Assembly: GCA_964468655.1 (NCBI GenBank)
Contig: CAYXUG010000058.1
Location: forward strand, 1 to 12,801
DNA length: 12,801 nucleotides
Direction of reading: 5' to 3'
Origin: CAYXUG01 sp964468655
GTDB lineage: Bacteria > Fidelibacterota > Marinisomatia > Marinisomatales > CAYXUG01
Positions 1 to 6,160 of this stretch are shown one piece after another; position 1 is the first letter of the stretch, and every line of letters begins with the position of its first letter. Under the pieces are notes generated by a model. It worked only from the letters and a program-made list of their open reading frames with translations, was not told the origin of the DNA and searched no databases. The position numbers and the translations under genes were made by a program.

Positions 1-77
1 CTTATAAAAGTGAGCAAATTAGTCCAGATTTATTCCTGCTTTCAGAGGCAAAGAATATAACACCAGCCAATGAGTAA
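1..77 (+). CDS. 3' end of an unidentified plus-strand gene (partial)
   Basis: The first bases look like the tail of a gene entering from the left, because a good plus-strand terminator follows directly. Two frames stay open from the window edge. One stops with TAA at 58-60, exactly at the foot of the terminator stem. The other stops with TAA at 75-77, inside the loop, and gives a tail containing PDLFLLSEAKNITPANE, which looks more protein-like. The frame and function cannot be decided from this fragment. Confidence 0.3.
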   Translation, partial: YKSEQISPDLFLLSEAKNITPANE

Positions 78-105
78 TATTTTATGAAAGTTGGTTGGTG
101 TTTTT
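59..105 (+). terminator. Rho-independent terminator
   Basis: A 12-bp stem (AACACCAGCCAA at 59-70 with TTGGTTGGTGTT at 91-102, one G-U pair) encloses a 20-nt loop. The second arm runs into five T residues (101-105). The T-tract lies only on the plus-strand side, so it serves the gene entering from the left edge. Confidence 0.75.
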
Positions 106-133
106 ACAATTTAATGAAGGGTAAAAATTTAAA

Positions 134-349
134 ATGATACAATTAATTAGATGTACACAAAAACTCCAAAAAGAAATGGGATTGAAGAAATCAGAACTCT
201 TTACGGAAAAAACTGATAACTCACGACTGGGGGAATGGGTTGCGAATTTGATTTATATTGAAATCAGAAAAGCTTTCCCCAAAATCATATATGCCATTTC
301 CATTGGAATCAATAAAGTTTTCGGCGCTGTTTGGCGGACCTCCCTTTAG
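134..349 (+). pseudogene. 5' fragment of a DUF6933-family gene
   Basis: The first 46 residues (MIQLIRCTQKLQKEMG..., then LGEWVANLIYIEIRK) have the look of the DUF6933 family as I recall it: a short protein starting with an 'IRCT(K/Q)KLxKE' segment and continuing with 'W.ANLxxIxRRK' followed by a hydrophobic strand. The family's function is unknown. From about 271 onward the resemblance stops and the rest, to the TAA near 349, is the reverse complement of a different gene. A GAAGGG at 116-121 is a possible but distant ribosome site. The gene appears to have lost its 3' half at a rearrangement junction. The family assignment is from memory and a profile search could overturn it. Confidence 0.5.
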
Positions 350-502
350 TGTCATTCCGCCAAATGAAATTAGGTGGTAGTCTAAGGTTGTATTATAACT
401 ATAGTGCTGTAAATAGATTATCTCATTGTCATTAGAATTATTTTGTGCAATGACTCCCTGAACAATGAAAAATGAGAAAACCAATAACCAGTTTTTTTCC
501 AC
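221..502 (-). CDS. Small secreted protein, probably truncated at the C-terminus
   Basis: I prefer a GTG start at 502 with AGAGGA just upstream, giving 93 residues. The reading frame continues upstream to a TTG at 571, but the GTG places a normal signal peptide at the N-terminus (VEKNWLLVFSFFIVQGVIAQ, cleavage probably after AQ). The mature part holds FIDSNGNGIYDFGESFSDFN, an Asp/Asn/Gly-rich, calcium-loop-like motif of the kind repeated in large secreted proteins of FCB bacteria. Such motifs usually continue (DxNGNG...), but here the frame runs into the antisense of the DUF6933-like fragment and ends after 12 unrelated residues. It therefore looks like a cut-down remnant of a longer exported protein. 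The specific function is unknown. Confidence 0.5.
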   Translation of the reverse strand: MEKNWLLVFSFFIVQGVIAQNNSNDNEIIYLQHYSYNTTLDYHLISFGGMTLKGGPPNSAENFIDSNGNGIYDFGESFSDFNINQIRNPFPQS

Positions 503-652
503 GAATCCTCTCAACAGCAGATATATAAACCCGCTGCCCTCATTTGCTCCGATTTTGTTTTTATCCCGCAAAATATTTTTCTATTCATGCGTCATTGATG
601 TCCCGCTGAGGCATTTAAATATAACCACAGTTAAAGTAAAATAATTATCATT

Positions 653-675
653 TTATTACTTGGATCAAAGTTAAT
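653..675. repeat. 23-bp repeat, copy 1
   Basis: This segment, TTATTACTTGGATCAAAG followed by TTAAT, matches 21 of 23 positions of a second copy at 5533-5555. Its core is a near palindrome (ACTTG....AAGT). It lies just beyond the terminator of the C25-like gene. Confidence 0.5.
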
Positions 676-710
676 AAAAACCCCCGGGGAAATTAAAAAT
701 TCCGGGGGTT
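674..710 (-). terminator. Rho-independent terminator of the C25-like gene
   Basis: Read on the minus strand, AACCCCCGG (710-702) pairs with CCGGGGGTT (687-679) around an A/T-rich loop, and the second arm continues into TTTTTATT. The stem is very GC-rich for this AT-rich neighbourhood, and the T-tract is only on the minus-strand exit side. It lies 30 bp after the stop codon of the large secreted protein. Confidence 0.85.
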
Positions 711-739
711 GTAAAATTATTTCCCAATGACAATGCAAT

Positions 740-3700
740 TTACTTCAGCATTACCATTTTTTTTGTCAACTGCCTTTCTCCTAATGTCAATTTATAAATG
801 TAAATACCACTCGATGCATCGGAAGCATCCCACTCAACAGAATATGAACCGCTCATCACTCTTCCATTAACCAATTCAGCAACTTCCCGTCCTGTCAAAT
901 CGAAAACTTTCAGAGACACTTCTGAAACTTCTGCAAGATCAAATCGAATTGTTGTTACCGGATTAAATGGATTGGGATAATTCTGATAAAGTGCGAAGTG
1001 TTCAGGTATTAATGTGTTTCTGTAAAGAGTGAGCCGTTCAGTTGATTCTGTAATTTCAACAGTTCCATTTTCACTTAAAACATATTCAGTACCACTTATC
1101 TCATCTACCAAAACCCAGTTTCCAATTTCATGCTCCTTGGTCCACTCTACAATTAATGGCCAATGATCATTCTGAATTAAAATTTCACCACCGGATTCTG
1201 AAGCTATCAAATCACCAGCAAACCGTATATCAAACGAACCTGCCGGCGGAACAGGGGGAAAACTGTATATATAAACATTCTCCTCTGTTGTTACATGGCT
1301 ACCAAAGTAAAGACTTGAACCAGCTCCATGGCTATTTGTGAATCTGATGGAATTAAATTGATCCAGAGCATCTGTTCCTTCAGTTGATGAAATTCTGCCA
1401 AATCTAGCTTCGGATACAATAATATTACCATCACCGGATGCCCTGATCCAATAACCTTTTCCCGGTTCCAATTCAGATGCCTGAATATATGATACATCGA
1501 ATTCGTAGAGTGTTTCAAGCCAAACAACATTATCCGGATCTGATATCGCTGAAGTCGCTGAAGGACCTGCAATCATATTCCACCCTTCTACAACTGGAAT
1601 TGTAAGGTATGATACAATAGTTCCTGATACAGAATTGGTTGATTGCTGACCAAATCTTAGCCAGTATCCCTTCCCCATTTCAACAGTAGTTTCGGGGATG
1701 TAGGTATTATCATAACTGTAAAATGTGCCATTTAATCCATCAGGGAATACACTCTCAAGTGAATTATCATCAACACTTGCTCCAAGCCCAACCATATTCC
1801 AGCCTTCCTGGTAGACATTGGTTATGGTGGTTGACGTTTGGGCTACCGATGGTTGAGTTGTGATGAATATAGCATCATTGTTACTCAATGTCATAGCAGC
1901 TTCAGGGTACGAATTATCAAAAGTATACTGAAGCCCCACATCGCCAAGGTGGTTCTCTATACCTATTGTGCTGTAACTGCCGTGTTTTGGCGGATATGAA
2001 TTCCATTCTCCGGAAGATGTATTGTTGAATGTTTTATATTGAATTTTTATATCACCATCACCATGCGGTAGAGAAGCATTGTTGTATAGAATTACTTCAA
2101 ACCGCTCTATTGAACTATTGTTTTCAGTTCTCATATCCGACCATTCAACAACTACATATTCATCATTTGGGTCATTATAGATAAAAGCATCTCCACCTCC
2201 ACCTTCGTCGGTCACTAAATCATCCCAGAATGCTGCTACCATAGCTGGAGGTCCTCCGGCTCCAGGAATGGGATAGTTCCGGAACGACCCCATATCCGAT
2301 TCTCCAAAACTGAGCCACCCGTTACTGCATACACTAATACTATTATATTCAATACCATAGAATTGAAATGTAAATGGCAATGAAACAGTAGAAACAGGGG
2401 GATTCTCATTCTCCCACCCCCAGTCTCCATTACCTGGGTCATAGAAGTTAAATGGAGATCCTGATCCACCATAACCGGGATCAATTTCAATCCAGTTATA
2501 ATCAGGCGCTAAATCATATGCTGTATCACCTGAATCATAAATGTAATACCCATACTCATCCGGACCCAGCGGATCGCCTACAGATACTTCACCTATTTCA
2601 AAAGAGAGTGTTTCTGTTCTATTATATCCGTCATCGCCACTAATGTGCAGAGAAAGACTAACCACAGTACCGTTAATAACGTTAGGATTAACTGCCACTT
2701 GAGCCGTATTCTGTGACTGCAGTGAAACACCCGGATCAATATCTCCCCAGTTCACATCCCCGCTGAGTATATTGATTAGGTCTCCACTGTAAGTGATATC
2801 TGCAGTTACATTATCTGCTCTTACTGACCCCACATTCTGGAGTAAAACATAAACCTCATCTACGTCTCCCGGGTTAATATCGCCGCCTCCTGAAACGGTA
2901 AACCCAGAGACAACCAAGTTACTACCTTGGACTTGGATAGAAACAGTATGTGTCCACGAAATAATACCGGTTGTAATTAATACCCTTAATTCAAGATCAG
3001 AATCCTGTACTGCAGAAGATGCCAGTGAGATGGAAAAGGGTGTTCCGTAACTGCTGATTCCAGGAAAAATTGAGCCATACGTTGATTCTGATTCATTAAT
3101 AGTAACGAATGGAGAAGTCGTAAGGAGTGTTGCCGTTACATTATTTGCCGTGGAAGAACCAAAATTCTGTATCGCCAATTGAACTTCCACTGTTTCACCG
3201 GGATTAAGGAGTCCATCAGAATTGCCATCTGAATCATCAATCACCGTAGATGCTTCAACAAGTGTAAGATTGACTGCGTTGGAAACAATGGATAAGGAAC
3301 CTGTAAACGGTTGACAATTTTCCGCTGTAACTGTTACATCAATTGTACCGTATGAAAAATCATCCAACGGTATTGTACACATTCCGGAATCATCTGCATA
3401 AGCAATTTCCGACACATTTCCGGATTCTTTCCAAAGACTGACAAGGGCGTCTTCAACGGGTATTCCAACTGAACTTGTCACCCAGAAATCTACATAATCG
3501 GTACCGTAATTGATAGAAGACGAATAAGCTACATTCAATATTTTTGGCGTGTCTGTAAAAAGATGGGTTGCTGGATCTCCCATGAGATTATTCCACTGAG
3601 TAAATGCACTGACCCAGTTATCCGGATTCGTAGGATAAGCACTGAGAAGGGCCAGTTTTCCGCTTGCCAGCGCGGCTCCTGCTGTAATTACTCTATCAGA

Positions 3701-5239
3701 AAATAATCCATCATATATTCCCATATCGAGGATGTTGTTGAAAAGCGTATGTGTATTCCAAGTGGCTGTACCGCATGCCGCCACCGCTCCTTTCGGACTA
3801 CCGGAATTTCCTGCTCTTAATAATTTTTCGGTGAGAGAAGTTTGGTCTTCAGCAAACGAGCCGGGACCACAAGTCACGAGTGAGGCAAAAGGAAGTTTAT
3901 ATCCGTTATTTGCATCATCCACATCGCCATTCCCAAAACCACTGATACCAAGATAACCTCTGTAATTAAAATAGAGAACTCCCTCCTCCAATTGATTTAC
4001 CATCCAGGATGGCCAACTTTGTCCGGATGTTTTAATCCTGACATCTGTCATCCCATGTTGTTCCATAACTTCTTTAACATATTCCTTTGTAATTGCACAT
4101 GAATTTCCAGAACTTGATGGATCTCCTGCCATTGCAGCTTTTTCATAATAATCACTTATCTGCGAAAGATAAGTCGCTTTTTCATAATTAATTATTTTAC
4201 TGGAAATTGTAGAAAGGTCCGATGAACTCCTTACTGAAATCCTCCCCACAAATACTTCCGGGAAAAGGTCTGAGCCATCCAACTGTGCATAAGGTTGATC
4301 TCCTTCACAATCGTTCCCATAAGTATTATGACCCCATTCTTCATAATAGGTTGGTACATCATAAGACCCACCAACATCGCCGACAAAACTGACAAACTCG
4401 GGAGGTGGATCATAATTATTGTAGGCATTTGTAATATAATTTTTAATTGAACTGGTTGAACTGCCTGTTTCCGAGAGCGATGCCGTATAAACAATATATC
4501 CTCTCTGCCTGCGCCACTCAACCAAATCCTCAAATGAATTGTTGGATTCACTGCTTCCTCCGCATACATACAGTACGGCCGGTTGCTGATATTCCGATGA
4601 AAGCATATCCAAATCGTAGTTAACGACCATATTGCTGTATAATTTTTCAAACGCCCGGGATTTTGGTCGCGGTTCAAAATCTGAATTTTGCGTAGGACCA
4701 ACTTCATTTACAGATATCTCAATTTCATCAAATACTTCCAACTGCTGTAATTCAGGATTATAAGAATAAGGAATAACCGATATTGTGATGAGATGAATAT
4801 CCCGCATGACCTGCCGCTCAGAAACAATTAAATTTTCAACAGGATATGAAGCATCTGAGGAATAAAAATCTAAATTCCTGTCTGAAACCTCCATTGACAA
4901 GGGATCTATCAAATTCCCCTGGTAAGGAAAAATAGAAACGTTTTCTTCAATGTGTGAAGAAACTACAGAATACTCAACCGAATATTCTATTCGAGGATCA
5001 ATTTGGTAGGAGGTTGTAAACATGGGCAGTTCAGGCATACCCTCTTCTGTGGTAGTCCCATTATTTAATAGAGAAAAACGGGTGTATTCACCACTCTTGT
5101 TTGTAGGAATTGTCTCCAATTGAAAGCGGATTTTATCTCCGCCATTCGATTTGCCCTCGTGTTGGAATAATGAATTTGTTTTGCCGAAAGTAACGGTTAT
5201 AAATCCAATCAAAGTAAAAATAAACAGTGATTGTTTCAT
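740..5239 (-). CDS. Gingipain-like (peptidase C25 family) secreted protein with T9SS sorting domain
   Basis: I start at the ATG at 5239 (1,499 aa), not the upstream ATG at 5272, because a perfect AGGAGG lies 6 nt before it and it begins a clean signal peptide (MKQSLFIFTLIGFITVTFG). Approximate layout: propeptide 20-215; caspase-like C25 domain 220-560; Ig-like module 565-660; two CARDB-like modules with 'NPGE/NPGD' turns, 665-875; a nidogen-like beta domain around 885-1120 (LPFTFQFYG...SNGWLSFG); two 'GWNM...GKGYW' repeats, 1141-1205 and 1213-1272; a beta-rich stretch; and a C-terminal sorting domain from about 1412 (LYQNYPNPFNP...GIYIYKL...KKMVMLK). It would cross the inner membrane by Sec and the outer membrane by type IX secretion. 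Cys457 (VTCGPG) fits the catalytic Cys of gingipains, but the block that should hold the catalytic His reads NYRGY (425-429), so peptidase activity is doubtful. It may be an adhesin or scaffold. Confidence 0.85.
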   Translation of the reverse strand: MKQSLFIFTLIGFITVTFGKTNSLFQHEGKSNGGDKIRFQLETIPTNKSGEYTRFSLLNNGTTTEEGMPELPMFTTSYQIDPRIEYSVEYSVVSSHIEENVSIFPYQGNLIDPLSMEVSDRNLDFYSSDASYPVENLIVSERQVMRDIHLITISVIPYSYNPELQQLEVFDEIEISVNEVGPTQNSDFEPRPKSRAFEKLYSNMVVNYDLDMLSSEYQQPAVLYVCGGSSESNNSFEDLVEWRRQRGYIVYTASLSETGSSTSSIKNYITNAYNNYDPPPEFVSFVGDVGGSYDVPTYYEEWGHNTYGNDCEGDQPYAQLDGSDLFPEVFVGRISVRSSSDLSTISSKIINYEKATYLSQISDYYEKAAMAGDPSSSGNSCAITKEYVKEVMEQHGMTDVRIKTSGQSWPSWMVNQLEEGVLYFNYRGYLGISGFGNGDVDDANNGYKLPFASLVTCGPGSFAEDQTSLTEKLLRAGNSGSPKGAVAACGTATWNTHTLFNNILDMGIYDGLFSDRVITAGAALASGKLALLSAYPTNPDNWVSAFTQWNNLMGDPATHLFTDTPKILNVAYSSSINYGTDYVDFWVTSSVGIPVEDALVSLWKESGNVSEIAYADDSGMCTIPLDDFSYGTIDVTVTAENCQPFTGSLSIVSNAVNLTLVEASTVIDDSDGNSDGLLNPGETVEVQLAIQNFGSSTANNVTATLLTTSPFVTINESESTYGSIFPGISSYGTPFSISLASSAVQDSDLELRVLITTGIISWTHTVSIQVQGSNLVVSGFTVSGGGDINPGDVDEVYVLLQNVGSVRADNVTADITYSGDLINILSGDVNWGDIDPGVSLQSQNTAQVAVNPNVINGTVVSLSLHISGDDGYNRTETLSFEIGEVSVGDPLGPDEYGYYIYDSGDTAYDLAPDYNWIEIDPGYGGSGSPFNFYDPGNGDWGWENENPPVSTVSLPFTFQFYGIEYNSISVCSNGWLSFGESDMGSFRNYPIPGAGGPPAMVAAFWDDLVTDEGGGGDAFIYNDPNDEYVVVEWSDMRTENNSSIERFEVILYNNASLPHGDGDIKIQYKTFNNTSSGEWNSYPPKHGSYSTIGIENHLGDVGLQYTFDNSYPEAAMTLSNNDAIFITTQPSVAQTSTTITNVYQEGWNMVGLGASVDDNSLESVFPDGLNGTFYSYDNTYIPETTVEMGKGYWLRFGQQSTNSVSGTIVSYLTIPVVEGWNMIAGPSATSAISDPDNVVWLETLYEFDVSYIQASELEPGKGYWIRASGDGNIIVSEARFGRISSTEGTDALDQFNSIRFTNSHGAGSSLYFGSHVTTEENVYIYSFPPVPPAGSFDIRFAGDLIASESGGEILIQNDHWPLIVEWTKEHEIGNWVLVDEISGTEYVLSENGTVEITESTERLTLYRNTLIPEHFALYQNYPNPFNPVTTIRFDLAEVSEVSLKVFDLTGREVAELVNGRVMSGSYSVEWDASDASSGIYIYKLTLGERQLTKKMVMLK

Positions 5240-5244
5240 TGCAG

Positions 5245-5251
5245 TCCTCCT
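5245..5251 (-). promoter_or_regulatory. Ribosome binding site that sets the start of the C25-like gene
   Basis: The minus strand reads AGGAGGA here, 5-6 nt before the ATG at 5239. The match is near perfect, whereas the in-frame ATG 33 nt upstream has no comparable site, so the start is at 5239. Confidence 0.8.
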
Positions 5252-5390
5252 CTTATCGTATTTCGATGCCATTTTCTTTTTGAATTATCAGGTCTAACCC
5301 TTGTTTCATTTATTTTTTTCTTAGTCTTACTGAGAAAATTAACCCCATTTCTCTTCTTCCACAACAGACAATGAGGAAGTTAGGCAGTTT

Positions 5391-5408
5391 ATGTGACCTC
5401 CTTCACAT
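5391..5408. promoter_or_regulatory. CRP/FNR-type operator
   Basis: ATGTGA (5391-5396), six spacer bases, TCACAT (5403-5408): a perfect two-fold symmetric site matching the CRP consensus TGTGA-N6-TCACA. Its centre is about 160 bp upstream of the C25-like ATG. A Crp-family regulator could control that gene, but the position of the promoter is not known. Confidence 0.5.
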
Positions 5409-5532
5409 CCGCTGAATTTTGATAAAATCCGGGTCAAAGAACTATTGAGTTACTATTTAACCCTTAACGATTTAAAATCATAGAGTACTTATGCAGAAGC
5501 AGAATTCAGGTTCTATTTTTATATTTTTCAAA

Positions 5533-5555
5533 TTATTACTTGAATCCAAGTTAAT
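5533..5555. repeat. 23-bp repeat, copy 2
   Basis: TTATTACTTGAATCCAAG followed by TTAAT matches the copy at 653-675 in 21 of 23 positions. The core ACTTG-AATC-CAAGT is an inverted repeat. It overlaps the stop codon of the SRAP gene, so its last bases are coding. Confidence 0.5.
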
Positions 5556-6156
5556 CGGCATAATTCAAAACCAATCCGCTGACTTCCGGTTTTAACAGTG
5601 ACGTGTGATATTCTTGGGATTTTATCAGCCATTTGTCCTGACACGGTTTATTCAACAATACCGGCATTCTGTCGTGGACTTCCGAGATGATACCTTTTGC
5701 GGCAGATGTAATGACAGTGTAGGAGTTGATCCATGCCCCATTAGGTGAATTCCACGATGTCCATAACCCTGCCATTGCGAGGATTGAATTGTCCTCCTTG
5801 CGAATAAAGTATTTTCTCTTAATTCCATTTTCCACTTTCCATTCATAGAACCCGTCAGCAATGATGATGCAGCGGCTGGTATTTAACAGATTTCTGTAAG
5901 ATGGCTTTTCTTCTAGTGTCTCAGAACGAGCATTAATCATCCGTGAAGCGTATTTTTTATCCTTCGACCAAGATGGTATGAGTCCCCAGTGCATGGGCTT
6001 GACAATCCGTTTACCCTCATTCTCAACCAAAATAGGCGAAAAGTTGGTGGGGAATATTTCCGGTCTCGGGTCATAATCATCCATGAGCCATTCATCCACA
6101 AGCAATTCCTCAATGATTTCCAGTTTCCCTTTGGTGAGTGATTTACGTCCGCACAT
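5551..6156 (-). CDS. SRAP domain protein (SOS response-associated, YedK/HMCES type)
   Basis: Length (201 aa) and sequence fit the SRAP family throughout. Members form a covalent thiazolidine link between the N-terminal Cys and an abasic site in single-stranded DNA, shielding it from cleavage and from error-prone bypass. The expected residues are present: Cys2 (exposed after removal of Met1), Asn75 in NARSET, Glu105 in GFYEW, and His161 in VHDRMPV. These correspond to the Cys2, Asn75, Glu105 and His160 described for E. coli YedK. The ATG lies 4 nt after the dnaE2 stop codon with no clear ribosome site, so it is probably coupled to dnaE2 translation. It is the last gene of the LexA-headed operon, which supports a DNA damage role. 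Base composition is closer to the AT-rich flanks than to dnaE2. Confidence 0.92.
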   Translation of the reverse strand: MCGRKSLTKGKLEIIEELLVDEWLMDDYDPRPEIFPTNFSPILVENEGKRIVKPMHWGLIPSWSKDKKYASRMINARSETLEEKPSYRNLLNTSRCIIIADGFYEWKVENGIKRKYFIRKEDNSILAMAGLWTSWNSPNGAWINSYTVITSAAKGIISEVHDRMPVLLNKPCQDKWLIKSQEYHTSLLKPEVSGLVLNYAD

Positions 6157-6160
6157 GATT

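Larger units (their letters stand above)
5240..5550. other. 311-bp intergenic region between the SOS operon and the C25-like gene
   Basis: This AT-rich spacer should contain the end of the SOS transcript and the promoter of the C25-like gene. I see a perfect CRP-type palindrome (5391-5408), the 23-bp repeat at the SRAP stop codon, and an imperfect hairpin TTCTTAG/CTGAGAA near 5319-5337. No convincing rho-independent terminator for the SRAP gene is visible, nor a clear -35/-10 pair for the C25-like gene. Confidence 0.6.

Noticed and set aside
4231..4707. Alternative minus-strand frame of 158 codons inside the C25-like gene
   Set aside because: It is an out-of-frame shadow of the large gene without any family signature.
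5319..5337. Imperfect hairpin TTCTTAG/CTGAGAA as a terminator of the SOS operon
   Set aside because: The stem is weak and no T-tract follows on the minus-strand exit side.
5391..5408. AAGGAGGT on the minus strand, a perfect Shine-Dalgarno-like sequence inside the CRP-type palindrome
   Set aside because: No ATG, GTG or TTG follows at a usable distance with an open frame, so a small gene is not supported.
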